DNA from: UBA1479 sp040221095
GTDB taxonomy: Bacteria > Pseudomonadota > Alphaproteobacteria > Rhodospirillales > Casp-alpha2
Assembly: GCA_040221095.1 (NCBI GenBank)
Contig: JAVJVP010000013.1
Location: 186,001 to 250,000 of the forward strand
Direction of reading: 5' to 3'
Length of the DNA stretch: 64,000 nt
The notes beneath the pieces are model-generated. The model was not told where the DNA came from. It ran no database searches and saw nothing but the letters and a program-made list of their open reading frames with translations. Position 1 is the stretch's first letter. Every line of letters begins with the position of its first letter. Position numbers and translations under genes: made by a program. Positions 17,043 to 25,975 of this stretch are shown here, piece by piece.

Positions 17043-19324
17043 GACACGCTTTCCACGAAACTGCCCATGACCTTCTTGCGGCCGGCCTTCTCGAACTCGA
17101 TTTCCAGCTTGTCGCCGTCCTTGGCCTTGATGCGGCCATAGCCGAATTTCTGGTGGAACACGCGGGTGCCCACGGTCAGGCCGTCGTCGGCGCCGCCGCG
17201 GTCGGCCGCGCGCCAGGCGTCGCTGCCGCCCGCGTTGCCGCCGCCGGCGAAACGCGACGCCCGGGGGCCGCTGCGCCGCAGCGCGCCCGGAAAGGCCGTG
17301 CCGCCGTCATACCCGCCATTGCCCAGGCCGCCGTAGCCGGACCCGGTATACAGGCCCTGTTCCTGCTGGCGGCTGATGTTGCCGTTCGGCAGTTCGTCGA
17401 CGAAACGCGACGGCAGGGCCGTCTGCCATTGGCCGTAGACCCGGCGGTTGGCGGCGAAGGATATGGCGGCGCGCTTGCGCGCCCGGGTCAGCCCGACATA
17501 GGCCAGCCGGCGTTCTTCCTCCAGCGCCGCCAGGCCGCCCTCGTCCAGGGCCCGCTGATGGGGGAACAGGCCTTCCTCCCAGCCGGGCAGGAACACGGTT
17601 TCGAACTCCAGGCCCTTGGCGCCGTGCAGGGTCATCAGCGAGACCTTGTCGTCGCTGGCGTTCTCCTCGTTCTCCATGACCAGGCTGACGTGTTCCAGGA
17701 ATCCGGCCAGATTGTCGAAATCCTCCAGGGCCACGACCATTTCCTTGAGGTTTTCGAGCCGCCCCTGGGCCTCCGGCGCCTTCGATTCCCGCCACATGTC
17801 CGTATAGCCGCTTTCGTCGAGCACCGTTTTCACCACGTCGACATGGTCGGTTACGGAAACCAGCCCCCGCCAGCGGTCGAAATCGTCGAGCAGGCCGGTC
17901 AGGGTTTGGCGCGCCTTGGGCTTCAATTCGTCCGTGCCGCACAGGTCGCGGGCGGCGGCGGTCAGGGACAGGCCGCGGGCGCGGGCGTGCAAATGCATGG
18001 CCTGCAGGGTGGCGTCGCCGAGGCCGCGCTTGGGCAGGTTGACGATGCGCTCGAACGCCAGGTCGTCGGCGGGCTGGGCGATGACGCGCAGATAGGCGAT
18101 GGCGTCGCGGATTTCCTGACGTTCGTAGAACCGTTGGCCGCCGACCACGCGGTAGGGCACGCCCAGGGTGATCAGGCGTTCCTCGAACTCGCGGGTCTGA
18201 AAGCCGGCGCGGACCAGCACGGCGATCTCGTTCAGCTTGTGGCCGCCGCCGTGCAGGCTTTCGATTTCGTCGCCGATCACCCGGGCTTCCTCGTCGCCGT
18301 CCCACACACCGCGCACCACCACCGGGTCGCCGTCGTTCTGTTCGGTCCACAGCGTCTTGCCGAGCCTGCCGTCGTTATGGGCGATCAGGCCCGAGGCGGC
18401 GGCCAGGATGTGCGAGGTCGAGCGGTAGTTGCGCTCCAGCCGCACCACGGTGGCGCCGGGAAAATCCTTTTCGAAGCGCAGGATGTTGCCGACCTCGGCC
18501 CCGCGCCAGGAATAGATCGACTGGTCGTCGTCGCCGACGCAGCAGATGTTCTTATGGGCCTGGGCCAACAGGCGCAGCCACAGGTACTGCGCCACGTTGG
18601 TATCCTGGTACTCGTCGACCATGATGTAGCGGAACTGGCGCTGATATTTGGCCAGGACCTCCGGCGCCGACTGAAACAGTTCCAGGCAGAGCAGCAGCAG
18701 ATCGCCGAAATCGCAGGCGTTCAGCGCCTCCAGCCGGTCCTGATAGGCCTGATAGATTTCCAGCCCCTTACCGTCGCACAGGCTCTGCGCCTCTTCCTCG
18801 GGCAGTTTCGCCGGCGTCAGGCCGCGGTCCTTGAAGCGCTGAAGGGCGCCCGAGACGACGCGGGGCGGCCAGCGCTTCTGGTCGATCTCCATTGCGTCCA
18901 GGTGCTGTTTGACCAGACGCACCTGGTCGTCGGCGTCGAGGATGGTGAAATTGGGCTGGCGGCCCACCAGCTCGGCGTTGGCGCGCAGGATGCGGGCCCC
19001 CACGGCATGGAAGGTGCCGACCCACCAGCCCTCGACCGGGGCGCCGACCAGCTTGCCGACCCGCTCCTTCATCTCGCGCGCGGCCTTGTTGGTGAAGGTC
19101 ACGGCCAGGACCTCCCAGGGCCGCGCCTTGCGCTGCATCAGGATATGGGCCAGCCGCGTGGTCAGCACCCGGGTCTTGCCCGTGCCGGCCCCGGCCAGGA
19201 CCAGCACCGGGCCGTCCACGGCCGCCACGGCCTGGGCCTGGGTGTCGTTCAGGCCGGCAAGATAGGGCGCGGGTTGGGCGGGCGGCGCCGGCGGCGCGGG
19301 GGGGAATTGGGAGGGATCGGACAT
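17039..19324 (-). CDS. uvrD: UvrD/PcrA-type superfamily 1 DNA helicase
   Basis: 761 aa from ATG 19324; the longer open frame to 19573 has no start support. SF1A motifs are all present: Q motif LNDTQAQAVAAVDGPVLVLA, Walker A AGAGTGKTRVLTTRLA, motif II VDEYQDTN, motif III GDDDQSIYSWRGAE, motif IV LERNYRST, motif V SLMTLHGAKGLEFETVFLPG and motif VI EERRLAYVGLTRA. The C-terminus (VFHQKFGYGRIKAKDGDKLE) is the Tudor-like RNA polymerase-binding tail of PcrA/UvrD. Functions in nucleotide excision and mismatch repair. Heads a two-gene operon with prmA. Confidence 0.93.
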   Translation of the reverse strand: MSDPSQFPPAPPAPPAQPAPYLAGLNDTQAQAVAAVDGPVLVLAGAGTGKTRVLTTRLAHILMQRKARPWEVLAVTFTNKAAREMKERVGKLVGAPVEGWWVGTFHAVGARILRANAELVGRQPNFTILDADDQVRLVKQHLDAMEIDQKRWPPRVVSGALQRFKDRGLTPAKLPEEEAQSLCDGKGLEIYQAYQDRLEALNACDFGDLLLLCLELFQSAPEVLAKYQRQFRYIMVDEYQDTNVAQYLWLRLLAQAHKNICCVGDDDQSIYSWRGAEVGNILRFEKDFPGATVVRLERNYRSTSHILAAASGLIAHNDGRLGKTLWTEQNDGDPVVVRGVWDGDEEARVIGDEIESLHGGGHKLNEIAVLVRAGFQTREFEERLITLGVPYRVVGGQRFYERQEIRDAIAYLRVIAQPADDLAFERIVNLPKRGLGDATLQAMHLHARARGLSLTAAARDLCGTDELKPKARQTLTGLLDDFDRWRGLVSVTDHVDVVKTVLDESGYTDMWRESKAPEAQGRLENLKEMVVALEDFDNLAGFLEHVSLVMENEENASDDKVSLMTLHGAKGLEFETVFLPGWEEGLFPHQRALDEGGLAALEEERRLAYVGLTRARKRAAISFAANRRVYGQWQTALPSRFVDELPNGNISRQQEQGLYTGSGYGGLGNGGYDGGTAFPGALRRSGPRASRFAGGGNAGGSDAWRAADRGGADDGLTVGTRVFHQKFGYGRIKAKDGDKLEIEFEKAGRKKVMGSFVESVS

Positions 19325-19403
19325 ATCCGTCTTATAGCCCGGCGACGCCGGCGATGCTATCATGGGACCGGTGGTGAAACTGGTTTTCCCAAGGGGACAT
19401 GCC

Positions 19404-20465
19404 ATGACGGTTTCAGCCTGCGTCCGCGCCCTTTTCCTTGTCGTTACGGTCCTCCTCGCCGGGGTGCCGCTGTGTCCCGCAAGCGCGCTGGCCGCGCGGG
19501 CGGACGCGGAGCCGGCCCGGCCCGGGGCCAAGCCCGAAGCCGCGGCCCGGGCCGACCGCATTCTGGGCTCCATCGTCGGCGTCCGCGCCTATGTGCCCGG
19601 CCACGCGCGCACGGCGCCGTCGCTGGGCACGGAACGCCAGGGCACCGGCGTGGTCATCGACGACAAGGGCCTGGTCCTGACCATCGGCTATCTGATCCTG
19701 GAGGCGGAGAAGGCGGAACTGGTCCTGCAGGACGGCGACGTGCGCCCGGCGACCCTGGTCGCCTATGATCACGGCACCGGGTTCGGGCTGCTGCGCGCGG
19801 CCGGGCCGATCGACGTGCCGGCGGCGGAACTGGGTTCCTCCGCCGAACTGGCCGAAGGGGCCGGCGTGGTGTCCGTCGCCATGGGCGGGCCCCGCCCGAT
19901 CACCCCGGCGCAGGTCGTCTCGCGCCGCGATTTCGCGGGCTATTGGGAATATCTCCTGGAAAACGCCATCTTCACGGCGCCGGCCAATCCGTTCTTCGGC
20001 GGCGCCGCGCTGTTCGATCTGTCCGGGCGGCTGGTCGGCGTTGGATCCCTGGTCGTCAACGACGCCGCCGGACCCGAACAGGAAATGACCGGCAACATGT
20101 TCATCCCCATCGACGTTCTGAAACCGGCCCTCGCCGCCATGGTCGCGACCGGGCGCGGGCCGGGGCCGCGCAATCCCTGGCTGGGCCTGTATCCACACGA
20201 GGCGCGCGGGCGTCTGTTCGTCATGCGCGTGGCCGAGGACGGCCCTGCCGCCAAGGCCGGGATCAAGCCCGGCGATATCATCCTGGGGGCGGGTGGCAAG
20301 CATGTATCCGGCATGGCCGATTTCTTCCGCCGGGTCTGGTCCCAGGGCGGGCCGGGGTCGGACATCGTGATCGACGTGCTGCCCAAGGGGGCGGCGGATC
20401 TGGAAATCCGCAAGGTGACGATCAGGGCGCTGGACCGTTACGACTGGCTGCGCATGACCCATTGA
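19404..20465 (+). CDS. Exported HtrA-like protein with lost catalytic triad, plus PDZ domain
   Basis: 353 aa from ATG 19404, seven bases after AAGGGG. Signal peptide about residues 1-31. The trypsin-like fold is recognisable (GTGVVIDDKGLVLTIGYLIL; VAYDHGTGFGLLRA; NPFFGGAALFDLSGRLVGV). The HtrA triad is gone: His of T-N-x-H-V is Tyr96, Asp of T-D-L-A is Gly126 and the GNSGG Ser is replaced in NPFFGG (about Phe198). A C-terminal PDZ domain (about 250-345: WLGLYPHEARGRLFVMRVAE, AAKAGIKPGDIILG) looks intact. It should be a periplasmic binding or scaffold protein, not a protease. It follows uvrD divergently and stands alone. Confidence 0.85.
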   Translation: MTVSACVRALFLVVTVLLAGVPLCPASALAARADAEPARPGAKPEAAARADRILGSIVGVRAYVPGHARTAPSLGTERQGTGVVIDDKGLVLTIGYLILEAEKAELVLQDGDVRPATLVAYDHGTGFGLLRAAGPIDVPAAELGSSAELAEGAGVVSVAMGGPRPITPAQVVSRRDFAGYWEYLLENAIFTAPANPFFGGAALFDLSGRLVGVGSLVVNDAAGPEQEMTGNMFIPIDVLKPALAAMVATGRGPGPRNPWLGLYPHEARGRLFVMRVAEDGPAAKAGIKPGDIILGAGGKHVSGMADFFRRVWSQGGPGSDIVIDVLPKGAADLEIRKVTIRALDRYDWLRMTH

Positions 20466-20489
20466 GGTCCGGCGCAAGGGGAGGCGGGG

Positions 20490-22283
20490 CTACTCGTGCC
20501 CCAGTTCTTCGCGGCGGCGTTCCATCAGCACGCGGTTGAATTCGGTCATCACGTCGTCATGGGTGACCGCGCCGATCAGGGTGCGGTCGCGCTCGCTTTC
20601 CGTCACCGGGATCACGCTTTCACCCGACGAGTCCATGAGCGCCACCGCCGTTTCGATGTCGTCGTGGCGGGTCAGCATGGGCGGATGGGTGCGGGCCACG
20701 TCGCCGGCGTTGACCAGTCCGTCCAGGTCATGGTCGAAGGCGAACTCGCTCAAATCCGGAAGGGTGATGGTGCCGTGCAGTCCGCCGTCGTCATGGACCA
20801 CGAAAATCTCGCCCACGGTCGAATCCTGCAGCAGGTGGCGCAGAGTCTCCAGGTCCGTGCTCATGGAAACGGTGCTGAGGTTCCGGCGCATCACCGCGTT
20901 GACGGTGATGGTCTGCATGACTTCGGACTCGATGCCCTCCTTCAGGTCGATGCCGCGTTCGCGCAATTGGCGCACGAAGTAGGAGCGGTCGTAGAAATGA
21001 TGGGAAACCTCCGACGACACCACGACCGCGATCATGACGGCCAGGGTCAGGGTGTAATCGGACGTCATCTCGAAGATGATTAAGGTGGTCGAAATCGGCG
21101 CCCCCAGGACGGAGGCGGCGACGGCGCCCATGCCGACCACCGTATAGGCGGGCACGCCCGACGACAGGTCCGGGAAAATGCCGGTGACGACGATGCCGTA
21201 GGCGCCGCCGGCGACGGCGCCGACGACCAGGGCCGGGGAAAACACGCCGCCGGAAAACCCGTATCCGTGACTGATCGCCGTGGCGAGGATCTTGGCTCCC
21301 AGAATGATCAGCAGCGTGCCGAAGCCGTAGATGTGCAGCATGGCGTCCTCGGTCACGCCGTAGCCGACGCCCAGCACCTGCGGCACCACGAGGGCCATGG
21401 CGCCGACCGCAAGGCCCGCCACCGCCGGCTTCAACCAGGACGGCAGGGGCGTGCGCTTGGAAAGGTCGGAGGCGACGACGATGGAATGCATCATCAGAAT
21501 GGCGCAGGCGGCGCTGGCGATGCCCAGTCCGACGAAGGCGGGGAATTCCCAGAACGAGGTAAGCGGGTTGTCGACCAGGGCGAAGGCCGGAAAGTTGCCG
21601 AACCAGTGCCGGGATATGGCGGTGCCCGCGACCGAGGCGACGACGACAGGCGCGAAGGCCTTCAGGGCGTAATGGCCGATCACCACCTCGTTGGCGAACA
21701 GGGCGCCTGCGAGCGGCGCGTTGAACGACGCGGCGACGGCGGCGGCGACGCCGCAGCCCAGCAGCGTGCGGTTGAGCGAGCGGGTCAGCTGCAGGCGCCG
21801 CGCCAGCCAGGCCCCCAGCGATGCCCCCAGGTGCACGGCCGGGCCCTCGCGCCCGACCGACGCCCCGGCCCCGATCGACAGCGCGCTGGCGATGGCGGAG
21901 TACAGGCCGACCCGGGACGACATCCAGCCGCCGTGCAGCTGTTCCGCCTCGATCACGTCGGCGACCCCCTGGGGCTTCCGGTTGGGTAGAAAATGGTAGA
22001 TGAACAGGCCGACGATGAGGCCGCCGACGGCGGGGGCCAGCAGCACATGCCACCAGGCCAGCCTGGTGACGTATTGCGACAGGCGTTCGTGGCCGCTGCC
22101 GTAGAACAAGGTCTGAAAAATCTCGATGGTTTCGCGGAAGGCGACGACCGCTGCCCCCGACGCGCAGCCGACAACCAGGGCCAGGACCATCAGGATCAGA
22201 TGGTCGTTGCGGATGACCCGTCGGACCGCCAGCAGCAGCCGGGCATATTTGAATCGTGAAATAACCATAACCTTCCCGCCCAC
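20490..22283 (-). CDS. ClC-type chloride channel/transporter with paired CBS domains
   Basis: 597 aa. The membrane part (about 1-430) has the ClC signatures GAGASVGREGPAVHLGASLG (gating Glu146), SFNAPLAGALFANEV and GYGFSGGVFSPALVVGAVAG. The C-terminal ~140 residues form two CBS repeats (VMQTITVNAVMRRNLSTVSM and later LIGAVTHDDVMTEF), which usually bind adenine nucleotides. The position matching the proton-glutamate Glu203 of the E. coli exchanger is Val200, as in channel-type ClCs. The first Ser-containing filter motif is also altered (PQGVAD). The start is uncertain: ATG 22283 has no SD; ATG 22268 has GGGAAGG only two bases upstream. Confidence 0.88.
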   Translation of the reverse strand: MGGKVMVISRFKYARLLLAVRRVIRNDHLILMVLALVVGCASGAAVVAFRETIEIFQTLFYGSGHERLSQYVTRLAWWHVLLAPAVGGLIVGLFIYHFLPNRKPQGVADVIEAEQLHGGWMSSRVGLYSAIASALSIGAGASVGREGPAVHLGASLGAWLARRLQLTRSLNRTLLGCGVAAAVAASFNAPLAGALFANEVVIGHYALKAFAPVVVASVAGTAISRHWFGNFPAFALVDNPLTSFWEFPAFVGLGIASAACAILMMHSIVVASDLSKRTPLPSWLKPAVAGLAVGAMALVVPQVLGVGYGVTEDAMLHIYGFGTLLIILGAKILATAISHGYGFSGGVFSPALVVGAVAGGAYGIVVTGIFPDLSSGVPAYTVVGMGAVAASVLGAPISTTLIIFEMTSDYTLTLAVMIAVVVSSEVSHHFYDRSYFVRQLRERGIDLKEGIESEVMQTITVNAVMRRNLSTVSMSTDLETLRHLLQDSTVGEIFVVHDDGGLHGTITLPDLSEFAFDHDLDGLVNAGDVARTHPPMLTRHDDIETAVALMDSSGESVIPVTESERDRTLIGAVTHDDVMTEFNRVLMERRREELGHE

Positions 22284-22302
22284 ATGTTAGGGCGAGAAGG
22301 TT
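22269..22302 (-). promoter_or_regulatory. Hairpin over the ClC gene start region
   Basis: A 13-base arm (22269-22281) pairs with 22290-22302 with one mismatch and an eight-base loop. On the transcribed minus strand the loop contains the ATG at 22283 and the 3' arm contains the only SD-like GGGAAGG before ATG 22268. Folding would hide the ribosome site. There is no U-run, so it is not a simple terminator for phoB. Confidence 0.55.
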
Positions 22303-22347
22303 AATCAGGTCTCTACAACAATACGTTAGATGGCGGTCTCAAGGGCC

Positions 22348-23040
22348 TTAATCAGGCGAGGAATCAAGCGCGTAGCCGGCCGAACGGACGGTGCGGATGA
22401 GATCCTGGCGGCCTTCGGAATTGAGCGCCTTGCGCAGCCTTCGGATATGCACGTCGACGGTCCGGGATTCGACGTAGATGTCGCGGCCCCAGACCCGGTC
22501 GAGAAGCTGTTCCCGGGAGTACACACGGCCCGGCTTTTCCAGGAACACGCGGAGCAGGCGGAATTCCGTCGGGCCCAGGCGCACCAGCTCGTCGCCCCGG
22601 TATACCCTGTGTTCTTCCAGGTCCATGCTCAGGTCGGCGTAGGTCAGGACCTCGCTCGCCCGTTCCGGATTGGCGCGGCGCAGCACCGCCCGCACGCGGG
22701 CGATCAGCTCGCTCGGCGAAAACGGCTTGACCACATAATCGTCGGCGCCGGAATCGAGGCCGCGGATGCGGTCCGCCTCCTCGCCGCGGGCGGTCAGCAT
22801 GATGATCGGCAGGCCCTTGTTCTCGGGCTTGCGGCGCAGCTGGCGGCAGACCTCGATGCCCGACAGATTGGGCAGCATCCAGTCGAGGATGACCAGCGAG
22901 GGGTCTTCCTCCTCCACCGCGACGACGGCCGTCTCGCCATCGCCGACGACGACCGCGTTGAAGCCTTCCTTGGTGAGGTTGTAGCGCACCAGTTCGGCCA
23001 ACGAGGGGTCGTCCTCGACGATGAGAATGCTTTTGCTCAT
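22348..23040 (-). CDS. phoB: Phosphate regulon response regulator PhoB
   Basis: 230 aa from ATG 23040 (MSKSILIVEDDPSLAELVRY). The receiver domain has the acidic pair EDD, phospho-acceptor Asp in SLVILDWMLPN, Thr in MLTARGEE and Lys in YVVKPFSPSEL. The C-terminal OmpR-type winged helix includes TEFRLLRVFLEKPGRVYSRE and RTVDVHIRRLRKAL. It is phosphorylated by PhoR in low phosphate and binds Pho boxes. Last gene of the pst-phoU-phoB cluster, 19 bases after phoU. Confidence 0.95.
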   Translation of the reverse strand: MSKSILIVEDDPSLAELVRYNLTKEGFNAVVVGDGETAVVAVEEEDPSLVILDWMLPNLSGIEVCRQLRRKPENKGLPIIMLTARGEEADRIRGLDSGADDYVVKPFSPSELIARVRAVLRRANPERASEVLTYADLSMDLEEHRVYRGDELVRLGPTEFRLLRVFLEKPGRVYSREQLLDRVWGRDIYVESRTVDVHIRRLRKALNSEGRQDLIRTVRSAGYALDSSPD

Positions 23041-23059
23041 GAAGCCCGTTTCCTTAGGC

Positions 23060-23776
23060 TTAGTCGCCGTCGGGATCGACGACAGTGAAGCTTGATGCAT
23101 CGCTTTTTTCGCGCTCGTCCGTAGGCGGCACGCCTTTCACAAGATAGTACACCAGTTCGGCGATGTTGGTCGCATGGTCGCCGATCCGTTCCAGGTTTTT
23201 GGAGACAAACAGAAGATGCGTGCAGGAGGTGATCGTGCGCGGGTCTTCCATCATGTAGGTCAGGATTTCGCGGAACAGGCTGGTGTGCAGCAGATCGGCA
23301 TCGGCGTCGCGCGCGCGCACGGCCTCCGCCTTGTCCACGTCACGCGCCACATAGGCGTCCAGCACGTCCTTGGTCATGCCCTGCACCAGGGTCGCCATGC
23401 GGGCGATGCTTTTGGTCGGGCCGAGGGGCGGCGACTGGGCTAGCACCACGGACCGCTTGGCGATGTTCTTGGCGTAATCGCCGATGCGCTCGATCAGGCT
23501 CGCCGTGCGCAGGGCCGTGATGGTGACGCGCAGGTCGTCGGCCATGGGCTGGCGCAGGGCCAAGGTGTTGGTCGCCTGACCGTCCAATTCGGCTTCCAGG
23601 GCGTCGATCTTCTTGTCGCCGGCGATCACCCGGTCGGCCAGTTCGGTGTCGCGCTTGATCAGCGCTTCGACGGCGTCGGCCAACTGGACCTCGGCCAGGC
23701 CGCCCATTTCGGCGATGATGTTGTCCAGTTTCTTCAGGTCCTCGTCGAAGGACTTGACGATGTGTTCTGTGCTCAT
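23060..23776 (-). CDS. phoU: Phosphate signalling protein PhoU
   Basis: 238 aa, standard length. Two homologous three-helix bundles with the characteristic E/D-rich metal-binding motifs: MSTEHIVKSFDEDLKKLDNI at the start, ITALRTASLIERIGDYAKNI in the first and LFVSKNLERIGDHATNIAEL in the second. It links the Pst transporter to PhoR and holds the kinase off when phosphate is plentiful. Located between pstB and phoB as usual. Confidence 0.95.
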   Translation of the reverse strand: MSTEHIVKSFDEDLKKLDNIIAEMGGLAEVQLADAVEALIKRDTELADRVIAGDKKIDALEAELDGQATNTLALRQPMADDLRVTITALRTASLIERIGDYAKNIAKRSVVLAQSPPLGPTKSIARMATLVQGMTKDVLDAYVARDVDKAEAVRARDADADLLHTSLFREILTYMMEDPRTITSCTHLLFVSKNLERIGDHATNIAELVYYLVKGVPPTDEREKSDASSFTVVDPDGD

Positions 23777-23810
23777 GTCTCGTGGTCTCCCGGTATGTCG
23801 CCCCGATGCC

Positions 23811-24644
23811 TCAGCCGAAGCGGCCGGTGATGTAACCCTGGGTCCGTTCGTCGGACGGGTTGGTGAACATTTTTTCCGTGTCGTCGACTTCGACCAGATA
23901 ACCCAGGTGGAAGAAGGCCGTGCGCTGCGACACGCGGGCCGCCTGCTGCATGGAATGGGTGACGATCACGATCGTGAAGTTATCGCGCAGCTCGTCGATC
24001 AGTTCCTCGATCTTGGCCGTGGCGATGGGGTCGAGCGCCGAGCAGGGCTCGTCCATCAGGATCACCTCGGGCGACACGGCGACGGCACGGGCGATGCACA
24101 GGCGCTGCTGCTGGCCGCCGGACAACCCGGTGCCGGGTTGGTCAAGCCGGTCCTTGACCTCGTTCCACAGGCCGGCCTTTTCCAGGGACGTCTGAACGAT
24201 GCCCTCCAGTTCGGAAGCGGAATTGGTCAGGCCGTGTATGCGCGGGCCGTAGGCGACGTTGTCGAAGATGGTCTTGGGAAAGGGATTGGGTTTCTGGAAC
24301 ACCATGCCGACGCGGGCGCGCAGGTGCACGACGTCGATCTTCTTGTCGTAGATGTCCTGTCCGTCGAGAGTGATCTCGCCGTCGACCCGGCAGATGTCGA
24401 TGGTGTCGTTCATGCGGTTGAGAGAGCGCAGGAAGGTCGACTTGCCGCAGCCCGACGGGCCGATCAGCGACGTCACCTCGTTCGCCCGGATGTCCAGGTT
24501 GACGTCGAACAGGGCCTGTTTCTCGCCATAGAACACCTTGACGTCACGGGCCTTGATCTTGATCTCGGCGGCGGCTTGCGATTGCGTCACGGGGCTGTCT
24601 CCGGCCGTGTCCTGGGGAATGCTCTGATTCATGTCGGGGGTCAT
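23811..24644 (-). CDS. pstB: Phosphate ABC transporter ATP-binding protein PstB
   Basis: 277 aa from ATG 24644 (alternatives at 24653 and 24632). Motifs: Walker A IGPSGCGKSTFLRSLNRMND, Q-loop VGMVFQKPNPFPKTIFDNVA, signature LSGGQQQRLCIARA, Walker B VILMDEPCSALDP and switch His IVIVTHSMQQAARV, followed by AFFHLGYLVE; this CSALDP/ THSMQQA combination is specific to PstB. It drives high-affinity phosphate import with PstA-PstC. The start lies at the pstA stop codon; AGAGGA within the pstA end is a suitable SD. Confidence 0.95.
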   Translation of the reverse strand: MTPDMNQSIPQDTAGDSPVTQSQAAAEIKIKARDVKVFYGEKQALFDVNLDIRANEVTSLIGPSGCGKSTFLRSLNRMNDTIDICRVDGEITLDGQDIYDKKIDVVHLRARVGMVFQKPNPFPKTIFDNVAYGPRIHGLTNSASELEGIVQTSLEKAGLWNEVKDRLDQPGTGLSGGQQQRLCIARAVAVSPEVILMDEPCSALDPIATAKIEELIDELRDNFTIVIVTHSMQQAARVSQRTAFFHLGYLVEVDDTEKMFTNPSDERTQGYITGRFG

Positions 24645-24646
24645 CC

Positions 24647-25975
24647 TTACCATTTCCTCTCGAAACGCTTGCGCAAAAACACCGCGCCGACGTTCATAAT
24701 TACCAAGAAGGCCAGCAGCACGCAGATCGCGGCCGAGGTGCGTTCCACGAAGGCGCGTTCCGGCGAATCCGCCCATAGGTAGATCTGCACCGGCAGCACG
24801 GTGGCCGGGTCGAGCGCGCCGTGCGGTACGTCGACGATGAAGGCGACCATGCCGATCATCAGAAGCGGCGCCGTCTCGCCCAGGGCCTGGGCCATGCCGA
24901 TGATGGTGCCGGTCAGGATGCCCGGCATGGCCAGCGGCAGCACGTGATGGGTGATGACCTGCAGCGGCGAAGCGCCCAGGCCATAGGCGGCCTCGCGGAT
25001 CGACGGCGGCACCGATTTCAGGGCCGAGCGGGCGGCGATGATGATGGTCGGCAGGGTCATCAGCGCCAGCACCAGACCACCGACCATGGGGGCCGAGCGC
25101 GGCATGCCGAAGAAGTTGATGAACACGGCCAGTCCCAGAAGCCCGAACACGATGGACGGCACGGCGGCCAGGTTGTTGATGTTGACCTCGATGGTCTGGG
25201 TCCACTTGTTGACCGGGGCGAACTCCTCCAGATAGATGGCGGAGGCCACGGCCAGGGGGAAGGACACCAGCAGCGTCACCAGCATGGTGAACAGCGAGCC
25301 CATGGCGGCGCCGAAGATGCCGGCCAGTTCCGGTTCGCGGCTGTCGCCGGCGGTGAAGAAGGTGGTGTTGAACACGGTCTCGACCAGGCCGCGGTTTTCC
25401 AGCCGCTCGAACCAGGCGATCTGCTTGTCCTTGACGCGGCGTTCGGTCTCGGGGCTGTCCTTGCGGATCTGGCCCTTGTTCAACTGGTCGATGTCGTCGG
25501 ACATGGGCATCTGCACGGTCACCCGCTCGCCGATCAGGTTCGGGTTGGCCATCACCATGTCGCGGATTTCGTACACGGCGCCGGGGCTGATCATGTCGAA
25601 CAGTTCGCGGCGGTCGCGGCGGTTGGTGACGTCGGGAAACAGGTCGTAGTAGGCCTGGCGGATCACGTTCCGGTAGTTGGCCGTCGACAGGGTCTGCTGT
25701 TCCCGGGTGCCCTGGGGGTCGATGTCCTGGGGATAGAGCGTTATTTCCAGGTTGATCATGGTCTGCGTGAAGGCGGGGATCGCCTTGGATACGATGGTCG
25801 TGAACAGCAGGCCCAGCATGCCCATGGCGAAGGCGATCGCGAGAATGCCGTAGGCCTTGAACCGCCGCTCCGCCGCATAGCGGCGCTTCAGGCCTTTGCT
25901 GACGGCGTCGTTGGAACTGCGGGTCACAAGACCCCCACCCGCCGGGCCGTTCATGATTGGTGCCGCGTCAGTCAT
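24647..25975 (-). CDS. pstA: Phosphate ABC transporter permease PstA with extended N-terminal periplasmic region
   Basis: 442 aa, clearly longer than the ~300 aa of E. coli PstA. After the first membrane segment (about residues 42-66) comes an extra ~150-residue hydrophilic region, the DUF3333-type extension seen in alphaproteobacteria. Then follows the permease core with EVNINNLAAVPSIVFGLLGL and the EAA loop IREAAYGLGASPLQVITHHV LP. Together with PstC it forms the inner-membrane phosphate channel. Starts eight bases before the pstC stop codon. Confidence 0.94.
   Translation of the reverse strand: MTDAAPIMNGPAGGGLVTRSSNDAVSKGLKRRYAAERRFKAYGILAIAFAMGMLGLLFTTIVSKAIPAFTQTMINLEITLYPQDIDPQGTREQQTLSTANYRNVIRQAYYDLFPDVTNRRDRRELFDMISPGAVYEIRDMVMANPNLIGERVTVQMPMSDDIDQLNKGQIRKDSPETERRVKDKQIAWFERLENRGLVETVFNTTFFTAGDSREPELAGIFGAAMGSLFTMLVTLLVSFPLAVASAIYLEEFAPVNKWTQTIEVNINNLAAVPSIVFGLLGLAVFINFFGMPRSAPMVGGLVLALMTLPTIIIAARSALKSVPPSIREAAYGLGASPLQVITHHVLPLAMPGILTGTIIGMAQALGETAPLLMIGMVAFIVDVPHGALDPATVLPVQIYLWADSPERAFVERTSAAICVLLAFLVIMNVGAVFLRKRFERKW

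Noticed and set aside
17153..19768. 871-codon plus-strand frame opposite the UvrD-type helicase
   Set aside because: It is the complementary frame of a well-supported gene with low-complexity composition and no start context; stop codons are rare in such GC-rich antisense frames.
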